Below are positions 16,154 to 25,561 of a stretch of 43,782 bases of DNA, one piece after another. The stretch covers positions 1-43,782 of IMG/VR virus record IMGVR_UViG_3300034106_001615. One strand, 5' to 3'. Positions within the stretch are counted from its first letter, which is position 1; the number at the start of each line of letters is the position of its first letter. Made by a program: the position numbers and the translations under genes. A model generated the notes under the pieces. The model saw only the letters and a program-made list of their open reading frames with translations. It was not told the DNA's origin and ran no database searches. The stretch is from a virus.

Positions 16154-18755
16154 TTGGTACTCCTTGGGGTTGGGTTGCTACTACTGTTTGGTGCAGTATC
16201 TTAGCGTTCTCAATCGCTATTTGCGCCTCACGTTGCATCTCGGCGATCTTGATCTGGGTATCGCTGCGCAACTGCTCGCGCTGCATGTCGGCCTGGATCT
16301 GCGCCATCTCGCGTTGCATGTCGGCCTGGGCCTTGGCCTGTTCGCGCTGCATTTCAATCTGCATCTGAGCCTGGGCCCGCTGGACGTCGGCCTGGGCCTT
16401 GGCCTGTTCAAGCTGGCCCTTGTTCTGCGTGTCGGCCTGATCGCGTTGCATGTCCGACTGCAGCTTGGCCTGGGCGAGTTGCATGTCCTGCTGGTCCTTG
16501 GCCTCCTTGCGCTTGGTCTCGGCCATCGAGGTGTCCTTGACCACCTGGGCGTCGGGCGGCAGGACCGCGGCGGGCGCGTACTGCTGGGCGACCTGCTGGA
16601 GCTGCTGGATCTGCGGCAGGATCTGCGAGAAGACCTCCTTGCTGTCGAGCGCGACGTGCTGCCCAACGCTCGCGTAGAGCTGGTCGATGATCGCGGTCAG
16701 CTTGGGGTTGTCGTAGTTCGCCACCGGCTTGCCGCCGCGCAGGTTCGCCACGTAGCCATTCATGCGGTTCAGGTACCAGAGCGTCATGTGCTGCTTGATG
16801 TGCTCGATCGCGTTGTGCGTGAACTGCGGTGCGATGAACGGGTTCGATCCGAACGACGGGTCCAGGCCGAACATCAGGTGGCCCTGGATGTGGGAGATGT
16901 GGTCCTGCTGCAGGTAGGCGTACGCCGGCTGGCCGATCGACATGGCCGCGTTCTCGTCCGCCAGGGTGCGCTGCTCCGGTGCCGGCACGTTGCGCAAGAG
17001 CTCGCTGACGTTGGGGATCTTGAGCTGCTTGAGGAACCGCTCCTCCACCGCCTTCGCGTCGTACAGGTCCGGGTTCTTGTCCGACCGCTGCAGCACCGAC
17101 TGCATCTGCGCCATGCGCTGCGTCTCGCTGAAGATGTGCGGATCGCTGACGGGGATGACGTCGGTGTTGCGGTTGAAGTCGTCGCGCTGGATGTTCATGT
17201 CCTCAACGATGTCGCCCTTGCGCATCTCGTCGAAGTGCCACCGGTTCAGCCGGCACAGGATCTTGATCAGCCGCTCCTGCGACTTGTGCAGACGGGCGTG
17301 GATGGCGGAGTAGACCGCCGCGCCCTGCTCGATCAGCGCCTGGGTGGTGCCCACCGGCGCGTTGGACGTGACGTCAGCGATCTTCTCCTCGCTGGTGGTC
17401 ACCACCCCTTTGGCGGCGGTACTGAGCCAGCCCAGGAGCTGGAAGAGCACCGGTGACGGCGGGTTGAACGGCATGGGCATCGCGATCTTGCGGATGTCGT
17501 CCACGCCCGGCGCGCCCTCAATCTCGGCGACCTGGGTGACTTCGACCTGCTGGGTCTGGCCCGAGAGCTTGGCGCCCTTGAGCTTGAGCATCGTCGCGGC
17601 GTTGTTGATGTGCGCCGAGTCGAGCAGCGCGCGCAGGGCGCCGGTGAGCGCCGCCGACAGCCCGCCGATCAAGTGGGGCAGGCCGATCGCGAACGCACCA
17701 CGCCAGGGGATGAACTTGAACTCGACGATCCAGTCGAGCTTGGTCATCGTGTCGTCGCCGTCCTCCCAGTTGCGGTACAGGCCGATCACCTTGCTGGACT
17801 GCTCGTCCACCATCATGATGTACGGGGCCATCTCACCGTCGCTGTGCTTGTCGTCGTCGAATTCGAGGTAGGTGTAGATGTGGAAGACCTTGCGCAGGCC
17901 GTCCTCGTTGTCCTGGAACGCCTTGCCCTCAATCTTGTCGTTGGCCTTCTGCGCCTTGGTCTGCTCGGGCTCGATGGACGACGTGAACGAGAACCCGTCG
18001 ATGTACATGCCGTTGCTGACGCGCCGCTTGTACTCCCACTCGGTGATCTCGTGGACCTCGGCAGCGCGCTGCGCCGCGTAGAAGTTGGACGCGGCGAACG
18101 GCAGGATGATCCGGTCGATTGGCAGGAACTCGATTGTTGGGCGCTTCTGTTGCTCGTCGTACCAAACCTTGATGTACTGCGAGCCGCCCAGCGGGAGCTG
18201 GGTGAGCATCTGCTCTTGCTCGTCCCGGAACTCCTCGATCTGCTCGGTGATCTGCCAGTTCAGGAAGTCCCGCTTGCGCTCGGCGCGCTGCTGCTTCAGG
18301 TCATCGACCTCGCCGATGATCTTGGTTCTGACAGGGCCGTCAGGCGGAAACATCTCCTTGATAGCGCGTGATGCAAAGTCCACGCAGCCCTCGGCCATGA
18401 TCGGGTGCACCGCGCGGCTGGCGCCCATGAAGTTGGCACCACCGGGTGCGTCCTTGCCCAGGCCAGTACGCCGAATTCCCTCCTCGTACTGCTTGTCCCG
18501 GTCCTCCCGCGCATTCTTGTCCTTCTCCAGCAAGTCGATGTAACGCATGGCGAGCCGGTCAAGCTCGTAGGTCTCCATCGTCTCGGCCATGTTGGCGTAG
18601 AAGTCGCGCGACTCCTCGGGGCCGACTGTCTCCATGGTGACAACAGCCGAGCCGTCCGGCATTTCCATTATGTCGGCGGTATCGTCCGGCAGGTCTACGT
18701 CCACCGACCCGTCGTCATTCTCGTCCAGGTCTTCGTCGCGGGTATCTCTGTTCAT
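16140..18755 (-). CDS. Portal protein with long hendecad-repeat coiled-coil C-terminus
   Basis: An 871-residue protein. The start MNRDTRDEDLDENDDGSVDV at 18755 is chosen because it follows the preceding stop with a good SD. Segments such as GGSQYIKVWYDEQQKRPTIE, ILPFAASNFYAAQRAAEVHE and ITEWEYKRRVSNGMY occur in podovirus/P22-like portals. The protein forms the dodecameric channel for DNA at the capsid vertex. The last 130 residues consist of Q/A/E/K-rich units of 11 residues (for example AQADMQREMAQ), expected to make a right-handed coiled coil or barrel extension inside the capsid. The gene sits after terminase and the two ART-like genes. It is read with the small genes that overlap its stop. 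Confidence 0.85.
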   Translation of the reverse strand: MNRDTRDEDLDENDDGSVDVDLPDDTADIMEMPDGSAVVTMETVGPEESRDFYANMAETMETYELDRLAMRYIDLLEKDKNAREDRDKQYEEGIRRTGLGKDAPGGANFMGASRAVHPIMAEGCVDFASRAIKEMFPPDGPVRTKIIGEVDDLKQQRAERKRDFLNWQITEQIEEFRDEQEQMLTQLPLGGSQYIKVWYDEQQKRPTIEFLPIDRIILPFAASNFYAAQRAAEVHEITEWEYKRRVSNGMYIDGFSFTSSIEPEQTKAQKANDKIEGKAFQDNEDGLRKVFHIYTYLEFDDDKHSDGEMAPYIMMVDEQSSKVIGLYRNWEDGDDTMTKLDWIVEFKFIPWRGAFAIGLPHLIGGLSAALTGALRALLDSAHINNAATMLKLKGAKLSGQTQQVEVTQVAEIEGAPGVDDIRKIAMPMPFNPPSPVLFQLLGWLSTAAKGVVTTSEEKIADVTSNAPVGTTQALIEQGAAVYSAIHARLHKSQERLIKILCRLNRWHFDEMRKGDIVEDMNIQRDDFNRNTDVIPVSDPHIFSETQRMAQMQSVLQRSDKNPDLYDAKAVEERFLKQLKIPNVSELLRNVPAPEQRTLADENAAMSIGQPAYAYLQQDHISHIQGHLMFGLDPSFGSNPFIAPQFTHNAIEHIKQHMTLWYLNRMNGYVANLRGGKPVANYDNPKLTAIIDQLYASVGQHVALDSKEVFSQILPQIQQLQQVAQQYAPAAVLPPDAQVVKDTSMAETKRKEAKDQQDMQLAQAKLQSDMQRDQADTQNKGQLEQAKAQADVQRAQAQMQIEMQREQAKAQADMQREMAQIQADMQREQLRSDTQIKIAEMQREAQIAIENAKILHQTVVATQPQGVPNGNI

Positions 18756-18756
18756 A

Positions 18757-21700
18757 CTATGCCTTCGAGTTTGAGCGTCGTGCACTCAGGGCCTGCCGCA
18801 TTTGCTCGGTCGATGGCGGGAGTGTAACTCCGCCACCATGTGAGTAAGTTTCGCGTTTGCCGTACTTTGGTTTCTTTGCCAGTACCAGCGGGCCGATTTG
18901 CACAACGTGTTCGGAGTGGGTCACCGGTTGCAGGGTCTTGCGGTCGTAGAAGAACCCGTGCCGGCGGGGGTCCATACCCACCTGGGCCCAGTCGGGGTGG
19001 TGCAGGTGCTCCTGCATGAGCTTGACGGCGTCGTTTTCGCTTATGGGGTGTAATTCGCCTTTGATGCGCGCAAACGGTGACTTATCCTGTTCACCGGTGG
19101 CAACTCTTTCCGCTTTTTCTGGCTTGGGGTCAAACACGGCATTCTTGACCGACGACACCGGCCCGTAGGACGTGTTGAACTTGTCGCCTTCCTTGCCCTC
19201 TTCGTCGTGGATTGAGTTGACCCAAACCCCGTGGCGCTCGTAGGCCGGGATGTCCAGGCGCAGGCCAACCTTGCGGCCCGCAGGCCACTGTTCTGCGCCG
19301 CGCCAGTGTGGCTTCTGGGTATCTTTCAGCGCGCGCGCCGCGTCTTCGTTGCTGGCCGGTTGCGGCACGAAGTCGTAGGGCTTGACCGGCTTGTGCTTCA
19401 ACACGATGCGGTCGTACTCGGCGTGGTCGATTACCCCCGCGTGCAGCGCCTTCACTGCGGTTTCCATCTCGGGGATCTTGCGCTGCAGGGTCTCGTCCTT
19501 CACCGTGGGCCTGACCTCGACCTTGCGCTTGACACCACCACCATCGGCCATCTTGCGCATTGGCCCGAGTGCCGCCAACGCCTGCCCCTGCGGCGTCATC
19601 GACAGGATGTTGCTGCCGCTGGGCTTCTGCTTGGGCGGCGGGATGTTCGGCGGCTCCAGGCCGGCAGGCTTGCCGGTGGGCATCCCTGGCTGGTTCCTGG
19701 GCAGCGGCGGTGGCATACCCGGCATGCCCGGGCCAGGGCCGCCTGGGGGCATTCCAGGGCCGCCTGGAGGCATTCCTGGCGGCATCCCCGGCATCCCCGG
19801 CATTCCTGGCGGCATCCCAGGCATGGCGGGGCCACCAGGGCCGGCAGGCGCGGCCTGCGTGAGCTGATGCCCTGGCATCTCCGGCTGGAAGTCAACACCA
19901 CCGGCAGGCAGGTCGATGCCCTTGCCCGGACCCGGCGAGATGTACTGCTTGACCTTCATGTCCGGCGCCTCGTCCGCGCCGATGTTCCTGACGTTAGGCG
20001 CCTTCTTGCCCAGCGTGGTGTGCGCCAGCATCTCGTCCATGGAGACTGAGCCGCCCTTGGCACGGCCCAGGATTGCTTTGCGTTTGGCAAGATACAGCGG
20101 CATGATCTTGTCGACCCATTCTTGGTCATACTTCTGGATAGGCATGCTCATGGAAAACGATCGGGGATCCGCCGCTGTGCTCATGTTCAACTCCCTACGC
20201 TTGGCTTCCCATTCCGGGAACATCTCTCCCCGGGACATGGGCACCTCAAACCGCCCCGTATGCTTGCCTGCGCTCTCCGCGCTGTAATCCTCGTGGGGCA
20301 TCGTTGCTTTTCGGATGATGCGCCCCGTTGGTTCATATTCCCCAATTGCCATCCCCATTGAGTGAACGGGTAGGTTCAGTTGTTCTGGATCCGATATTGC
20401 GACGCGCGCATGGCCGACGCTGGGCATGCCAGCGTTCTGGTATGGCGCCGAGTCCATCAGTTTTACGAACGCCTTGCGCATCCCAGGCGCGCGCCTAGTG
20501 TCAGCCATGAGCTGTTCGTGCAACTCTGCGGGGTTTTCAACACCAGCAAATTCCGGGTATCTCTTGCGCATGCCCTCGTTAAAAGCATTGCCAACGTCCG
20601 GGTGCGGTGGGTTGTTTTGAAGTTGCCCCACCAGCGTCTTGCTCAAGGGTTTGCCAAAGTCAACACCGGTTGGTGTCATAGACGCATGTAGGCCATAGAC
20701 CTTATCCACACCCGGCATGCCAATGGCAGTTTTTACCAGCTTGCTCTGCCGCGTAATGACACCGGGGGCAGATGACCAGATAGAACTCTCGCCCGGGGGT
20801 TTGATCTTGCGCATGTGGTGCGCGCCTGCCTGCATCCGTACTGGTGTAGGTAATTCCTCATCGCCAACGTGCGTCAACAACCCCAGACGGGCCATATCGC
20901 CGATCAGCGGAATGCCAGCGCCGCCTTGCAAGTTCTCAGGTGTGATGAACTTCTCTGGCGACACGGGCTGGCTCGGATCCGCCCGCTCTTTGTAGCCCAG
21001 GGTCCCGATAGGCGCGCGCAGCTTGACTGCGCTGACAGGGTGGCTGATGCCCAGGTTCACGTTCTCCGCGGCGGAGAGCTTCTCGCCGCTCCTCCACTTG
21101 TCCATGATCCGCTGGTACTCGGGATCGCTCTGCGGCAGCAGCACGGCCTTGGGTTGCTTCGTGCCGCCGGCCAAGTGCTTGACCATCAGGGCGTGGCGCA
21201 TCTGCTCAACGTCACCACCATCGGCGTACCCGCGCATGGCCTTGATCAGGTCCTCGTGCGTGGTCTTGGTGCCGCCGCGCTGGTCCCACACGTCGTGGTG
21301 GATCAGGTGCTGGGCGTAGGGCGCGAGCTCTTTGGGGATCTTGTACCCCAGGGCGTCCTGGCGCGCGATCAGCCGGTCCACCGCCTCCTGGCCGCCCAGG
21401 CCCTTGCCGCGCGACATCATGCCCTCGGGCGTCTTGGTCGGGTGCGACAGCGAGTGCAAGTTGAGCTGGCGAGCGTCCAGTGTGGGCAAGTCACCACGGC
21501 CCAGCAGCGAGCCGATGAACCCCGACTTGGCGCCAGCGATGCCCCGGATGTTGCCGGCGAACTTGCGGTAGTCATCCTTGCCGCCGGTCACGGCGTAGTT
21601 GGCGCTTGCCACTCGCTGCGGCAACGTCTTCGTTGCGTACTGCATGGCCTCCACTTGGGCGTTCTGCTTGCCGAACGGCGCGAACTTCGCGCGCAGGTCT

Positions 21701-22608
21701 TCCATTGCCTCGGGGTGGTCCTCGCCGCGCATCGAGGCATCGAGGTACTTCTGCCCCATGGGTGAGCCCAGCCACTCAGCAAACGCGCCTTCAGGCCGCA
21801 CCTCGCCGCCCGTCTTGGGCAGTTTCATGCCGCGACTGGTAGCCATCGAGTGCGACAGCCCGCCGCGCCCGATGCTGCTCTGCGTGATCGTGTACGCCTT
21901 GACCAGATCGCGCGGCGTGAGCTCCCCGGCCTGCGCCTTGGCGTTCATCTCGCGCATGTAGTCGGCGTAGGGCGTGACGTGCTCGGGCAGCTCGCGCCGG
22001 GCTGACAGCTCCTGGCGGATGCGCTCCATCGGGTGCCACTTCCAGTCGTCGATCTTGCTGGTCTTGGGGTCCTGGTACGGAGGCTGCTGGCCCTCTTTGA
22101 GCTTGACGGGTTTCACAGCGCCTCCTTGGGCCTTGGTGATGTCTGGGTTCGTCGTGTCGTACGTGCCACGGTTGCCGATTGCCGACTTGATCTGGTGCGG
22201 GTGGAACACGTTCACCTGATTGATGTTGCCTTCCGTATCCCGCAATATCGCCGCGTCATGCCCGAGCGCCTTCAGTCTCTCGACGTGCTCGCTCGTCATC
22301 GGCACCAGCGGGTCGCGGTCGAAGTAGTACGGGTTCTTGATCTGGGCGTGCACCGGCATAACGTTGGTGCCGGTGGCGTCGCCCTTGATCCTGCCCTGAA
22401 AGTTTGCGTACGCGCCCGCCTTACCTGGGTGCGGCGTCAGGTACACGCCCGGGCCGAGCAGGCCCTTGGCGCCCGGCTTGAACTCGGGGATGTCGTTGAG
22501 CGACCCGTGGTACAGCACGTCCTTGACCTTGCTGGGCTTTAGGAACGCCTGCCGGCCCTTCTCGCGCATCTCTGCGCTCATCTGCCCGACGCTGGGTGCC
22601 TTAGCCAT
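18757..22608 (-). CDS. Large polyvalent-type protein with N-terminal ADP-ribosyltransferase-like domain
   Basis: A 1283-residue protein. Residues about 28-160 match the ART fold of polyvalent phage proteins: LYHGS (His34), GLLGPGVYLTP (Tyr56), AGAYANF (Tyr67) and VNVFHPHQIKSAIGN (Gln139). The usual triad is H-Y-E/Q, so Gln at the third place is notable. After it come regions related to large polyvalent-protein-associated domains (for example PTLDARQLNLHSL, HHDVWDQRGGTKTTHEDLIK). Then comes a collagen-like Gly/Pro/Met tract (about 915-970) and a C-terminal domain ending QIGPLVLAKKPKYG. GG-V motifs separate the regions (near 160, 463, 851, 1021, 1258). It is coded between terminase and portal, suggesting injection with the DNA. 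NAD-dependent modification of host proteins is an inference. SD AGGA precedes the ATG. Confidence 0.7.
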   Translation of the reverse strand: MAKAPSVGQMSAEMREKGRQAFLKPSKVKDVLYHGSLNDIPEFKPGAKGLLGPGVYLTPHPGKAGAYANFQGRIKGDATGTNVMPVHAQIKNPYYFDRDPLVPMTSEHVERLKALGHDAAILRDTEGNINQVNVFHPHQIKSAIGNRGTYDTTNPDITKAQGGAVKPVKLKEGQQPPYQDPKTSKIDDWKWHPMERIRQELSARRELPEHVTPYADYMREMNAKAQAGELTPRDLVKAYTITQSSIGRGGLSHSMATSRGMKLPKTGGEVRPEGAFAEWLGSPMGQKYLDASMRGEDHPEAMEDLRAKFAPFGKQNAQVEAMQYATKTLPQRVASANYAVTGGKDDYRKFAGNIRGIAGAKSGFIGSLLGRGDLPTLDARQLNLHSLSHPTKTPEGMMSRGKGLGGQEAVDRLIARQDALGYKIPKELAPYAQHLIHHDVWDQRGGTKTTHEDLIKAMRGYADGGDVEQMRHALMVKHLAGGTKQPKAVLLPQSDPEYQRIMDKWRSGEKLSAAENVNLGISHPVSAVKLRAPIGTLGYKERADPSQPVSPEKFITPENLQGGAGIPLIGDMARLGLLTHVGDEELPTPVRMQAGAHHMRKIKPPGESSIWSSAPGVITRQSKLVKTAIGMPGVDKVYGLHASMTPTGVDFGKPLSKTLVGQLQNNPPHPDVGNAFNEGMRKRYPEFAGVENPAELHEQLMADTRRAPGMRKAFVKLMDSAPYQNAGMPSVGHARVAISDPEQLNLPVHSMGMAIGEYEPTGRIIRKATMPHEDYSAESAGKHTGRFEVPMSRGEMFPEWEAKRRELNMSTAADPRSFSMSMPIQKYDQEWVDKIMPLYLAKRKAILGRAKGGSVSMDEMLAHTTLGKKAPNVRNIGADEAPDMKVKQYISPGPGKGIDLPAGGVDFQPEMPGHQLTQAAPAGPGGPAMPGMPPGMPGMPGMPPGMPPGGPGMPPGGPGPGMPGMPPPLPRNQPGMPTGKPAGLEPPNIPPPKQKPSGSNILSMTPQGQALAALGPMRKMADGGGVKRKVEVRPTVKDETLQRKIPEMETAVKALHAGVIDHAEYDRIVLKHKPVKPYDFVPQPASNEDAARALKDTQKPHWRGAEQWPAGRKVGLRLDIPAYERHGVWVNSIHDEEGKEGDKFNTSYGPVSSVKNAVFDPKPEKAERVATGEQDKSPFARIKGELHPISENDAVKLMQEHLHHPDWAQVGMDPRRHGFFYDRKTLQPVTHSEHVVQIGPLVLAKKPKYGKRETYSHGGGVTLPPSTEQMRQALSARRSNSKA

Positions 22609-22617
22609 GGTGGTGTC

Positions 22618-24132
22618 CTACCGCTTGATTTGCGCCAGTCCGCCTTGCGCGTACCGGGTCACTTCTGTGGGCTTGAACACCGCCGCTGTCGGCATGCCCA
22701 AGTTTTTATTGAGCACGCCGCTGTACCCGTACTCGTGCGCCAGTCGTTCAAGATCGGTGAAGGCTTCCTGCGGGTAGGCCACGCCTGGGTTGTACTTGGC
22801 GGTCACCGGGTTGACGTTGTGCTCGATCGCCAGCCGGTGCAGTTTCTCGGGGTCCGCCGCCACGTCGTACAGGTTCGGTACCGTGGCGCGATACCGATTG
22901 GCGCCCAGGCCCATCTCACCACGCTCCGGCCTGCCCGCGTAGAAGTACGTCCGATCGCGTTGCGCCGCAGGGTTTTCCAACCGTGAAGCATCCGCGCCCT
23001 TGATGCCGGTGCCGTACCGCGTCGGGTCTGTCTGGGTCAGCGCCGGGTCAGGGCTGAAGTGCGTCAGCTCGGCTTCAACCCCGTGGGCCGGCTTGATGAT
23101 CTCGCGCAGGTACGCCGGCACGCCGCCCTTGTAGTCCCCCCTCAAGAACTCTGGCGGCAGCAAGGACGCCTTGTTGGGCGCGTACTGAAACCCGCCCAGC
23201 AGCTCGCGCTTGTGCGCCAGGAACTTCTCGGCCTCCTCGTGGTGCCCTCGCCGCATGGCCTCGTGCGCGGCCTCGGTGGCCTTGCGCACGCCTTGCTTAA
23301 ACTCGGCGTTGAGCGGGCTGTAGTTCACCACGCTATTCGCGCCCCGGGTCTCTGGGGTCATTGCCATGTTTGCCAGCGGGCTGTACATGGCCGAATGCGC
23401 CGCCCAGGCGCCCTCTTCGCCCTTGGGGCCAAACTCGTACCCGTGCACCGCGTGCCCGTAGAAGTCGTGCACTGCCCGAAACAACTCGGTGCTGGTGAGC
23501 CCCGTCTCGGGATCCACTTCCGACATCTTGTCGTGCGGGTCGCCGCCCTGGAACACCGACAGGTGGCGGTTGTTGTGCACGTCGTGCAGCATCTCCTTGC
23601 TGGTGCGGTAATCGCCCTCGCCTGCCCGGTGGAAGCTCATGTTCACCGGCAACGAGTTAAACTGCAGTTTGGTCTCGTGCTTAAGTTGCTCGTACGCCCT
23701 CGTGAGCAGGTCGTCGTAGTCCCGAGCATCACCCACCACCTCGGGCATCTTGCGCCGGTATGCCTCGAACACCGCCTCCTTGTAGGCCGGGTCCTCGGAA
23801 TTCGCTAGCGTTTGAATGCGCCCGATCGGCCCCTGCTTCTGCAGCGAGCTCTCGGTGTTGGGCATCGGCGCGTAGGGTTTGCCCAGGAACTGCCGGCTGT
23901 ACTGATCCGCCGCCTCATGCGCGACGTTGTTCTTGCTGCGAATCAGCTCTCGGATCTCTTCGCCCGAAAGTGGTTTCGGAGCTGCGCGTTGTGCAGATCC
24001 GCGTGCATTGTCGGGATCCGCCCCACCTTCTTCTCGTAGGCTTTGTAGTCGCGCTCCAGTGCCTTCAACAGCTCGCGGGCGGACGCGGTAGAAAGGGCCT
24101 TCTTGGCTTGTGGCATAGCGTGAATCCTTCAT
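22618..24132 (-). CDS. Second polyvalent-type protein with C-terminal ADP-ribosyltransferase-like domain; probably frameshifted near its 5' end
   Basis: As a single frame it reads 504 residues. Residues 217-275 carry a histidine-rich motif (RAVHDFYGHAVHGYEFGPKG, then EEGAWAAHSAMYSPL) of unknown function found in related phage proteins. Residues about 355-495 are a second ART-like unit: LTHFS (His358), RTYFYAGRPE (Tyr396/398) and AAVFKPTEV (Glu490) suggest an H-Y-E triad. The C-terminus ends YAQGGLAQIKR, a GG motif. The first 55 residues are Arg/Pro/Gly-rich and unconvincing. The true N-terminus may be encoded in the overlapping frame at 23943-24116 (see there). The SD GAGGT exists before 24132. 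Neighbours are terminase (upstream) and the larger ART-like protein. Confidence 0.6.
   Translation of the reverse strand: MKDSRYATSQEGPFYRVRPRAVEGTGARLQSLREEGGADPDNARGSAQRAAPKPLSGEEIRELIRSKNNVAHEAADQYSRQFLGKPYAPMPNTESSLQKQGPIGRIQTLANSEDPAYKEAVFEAYRRKMPEVVGDARDYDDLLTRAYEQLKHETKLQFNSLPVNMSFHRAGEGDYRTSKEMLHDVHNNRHLSVFQGGDPHDKMSEVDPETGLTSTELFRAVHDFYGHAVHGYEFGPKGEEGAWAAHSAMYSPLANMAMTPETRGANSVVNYSPLNAEFKQGVRKATEAAHEAMRRGHHEEAEKFLAHKRELLGGFQYAPNKASLLPPEFLRGDYKGGVPAYLREIIKPAHGVEAELTHFSPDPALTQTDPTRYGTGIKGADASRLENPAAQRDRTYFYAGRPERGEMGLGANRYRATVPNLYDVAADPEKLHRLAIEHNVNPVTAKYNPGVAYPQEAFTDLERLAHEYGYSGVLNKNLGMPTAAVFKPTEVTRYAQGGLAQIKR
23943..24116 (-). CDS. Out-of-frame 57-codon ORF; probable N-terminal part of the ART-like protein, or a separate small gene
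   Basis: ATG at 24116 with SD AAGGA 8 bases upstream. It reads MPQAKKALSTASARELLKAL, then ERDYKAYEKKVGRIPTMHAD, a natural-looking helical sequence, and stops at 23943. The 504-residue frame becomes convincing (PLSGEEIRELIRSKNNV) just where this frame stops being so. A -1 shift near 23965-23980 would join them. No canonical slippery heptamer was seen. Either a frameshift error or mutation, or an overlapping gene, fits. Confidence 0.5.
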   Translation of the reverse strand: MPQAKKALSTASARELLKALERDYKAYEKKVGRIPTMHADLHNAQLRNHFRAKRSES

Positions 24133-24142
24133 GGTGTTGACC

Positions 24143-25561
24143 TCACTGGTCGTACGGGTTGCCCCGCCGCTTGTTGCTCGTCTTGTCGGCGTCCGCGTAG
24201 TCGTCCTCGTCCAGCCAGTCCTTGGGGTAGTCGATCGTCAGCCAGCCGGCGTCGCGCAGGTAGCGCAGGCCCTGGCTCATTGCGTCCACGAAGTCGTCGT
24301 GCGCCGTGCCCTCGGGAAAGCTGCAGATCTGGCTGATCATGCCCTCGGCCCAGTCACGCACGAACCCGCGCTTGTTGCTGCTCTCGGGCACCCAGACACG
24401 CCCGGCCTTAATGATGTTCGACACGATCGACAGGCGCTGGATCTTGTCGGCCCGGCCCGGATTGTAGGCTTGCACGGGCACGCCGGCGCGCTGCAGGTCC
24501 TGGATCAAGCTGATGCCGGCGCTCTTGTCCTCCACCAGCAGCAGGTCGACGCGCTTCTTGTTCTTGCCCTCACCGTACACCGTCTCGTACTCGTCGAGCA
24601 CCTTGGGGCGCAGGTCCGGGTACTGCAAGTGCTCCTGCCAGCAGTCGACCACCAGCGCGCACATGCTGCCGTCCTCGGGCTTGAAGATCCCGATCGTGAT
24701 GTGCGCCGTCGGGTCGTTGATCGTCTTCTCGCTCGTCGCGCAGTCCAGGCTCTGCAGCACGAACTCGAACTTGGGCAGGGGCTTGGCCGCCGGCCAGAGC
24801 TTGAACCAGTCCCGCTTGACGATGCCGCCCTCTTCCGGGTCGATGATCTCGGCGTGGATCTCCTGACGGCCCAGCTTCGTGCCCTCGTACTGCAGGATCT
24901 GCTTCTGGAACGATGGCGCGAGGTTCTTGATGTTGGCGTAGGTCGACGCGCGCGTGACCGCCACGTCGTCGCCGTCTCGGTCGATCAGCGCCATCACCAC
25001 GTCCTTGGGCTTGGGCGTGGTCGACGCGATCAGCTTGGTGTGGGTGCCCAGGCGGATGCCGAACTGGATCATGTCCCAGGACTCCTGCAGGTACTCCCAG
25101 GCCGCGAGCTCGTCGAGCCAGCCGCCGTGGAACTGCGGACCCCGGAACCGCTCGGGCTCCGATGCCGGTATGCCCTTGATCAGCGTGCCGTTGGTCAGCG
25201 TGAGCTCGTGCAGCGTGCTGTTGTACTTCGCCACCAGCACCGGCGGGATGACCGCCAGCAAGCCGCTGTCGCCCTCGTAGCAGGTGCTGCGCAGGTCGGA
25301 GCTGGTGGGCGCCGACACCAGCCAGCGGGTGTTGGGTTGCTCCCAGGCCCACCAGCCCAGTGTCTCGGCGGCTGCCCGGGTCTTGCCGGCGCCGCGCCCC
25401 GCGCACATCAGCCAGATGCTCCACCAGTCCCCCGGCGGCTCGATCTGGTGCTTGTGCGCTTTCATGAGCCAGCGCGCGCGCCAGTCGAACGCCGCCCGCT
25501 GCGCCGCGGGGAGTTGCGAGTACTGCTTGAGGACCGCCGGGTCTTCGAGCAGCTCCAGCAT
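24143..25561 (-). CDS. Terminase large subunit
   Basis: A 472-residue protein with start MLELLEDPAVLKQYSQLPAA at 25561, sharing TAATG with the holin stop. An apparent longer frame upstream is Arg/Pro shadow. Walker A GRGAGKT (residues 55-61) and Walker B WLDE (148-151) mark the ATPase. The nuclease domain has acidic positions at SLDCATSEK, LLVEDKSAG and TAHDDFVDAMSQ. This matches the Terminase_6/RNase H-like layout. It cuts and packages DNA into the capsid through the portal. It follows the lysis cassette and is followed by the ART-like genes. Confidence 0.92.
   Translation of the reverse strand: MLELLEDPAVLKQYSQLPAAQRAAFDWRARWLMKAHKHQIEPPGDWWSIWLMCAGRGAGKTRAAAETLGWWAWEQPNTRWLVSAPTSSDLRSTCYEGDSGLLAVIPPVLVAKYNSTLHELTLTNGTLIKGIPASEPERFRGPQFHGGWLDELAAWEYLQESWDMIQFGIRLGTHTKLIASTTPKPKDVVMALIDRDGDDVAVTRASTYANIKNLAPSFQKQILQYEGTKLGRQEIHAEIIDPEEGGIVKRDWFKLWPAAKPLPKFEFVLQSLDCATSEKTINDPTAHITIGIFKPEDGSMCALVVDCWQEHLQYPDLRPKVLDEYETVYGEGKNKKRVDLLLVEDKSAGISLIQDLQRAGVPVQAYNPGRADKIQRLSIVSNIIKAGRVWVPESSNKRGFVRDWAEGMISQICSFPEGTAHDDFVDAMSQGLRYLRDAGWLTIDYPKDWLDEDDYADADKTSNKRRGNPYDQ

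Noticed and set aside
16164-17456. A 430-codon open frame on the plus strand opposite the portal gene
   Set aside because: Antisense to the Q/A/E/K repeats of the portal; low-complexity Leu/His/Arg only.
19690-19870. Collagen gene of host origin
   Set aside because: The Gly-Pro-Met tract is a linker inside the large ART-like phage protein, not a separate gene.
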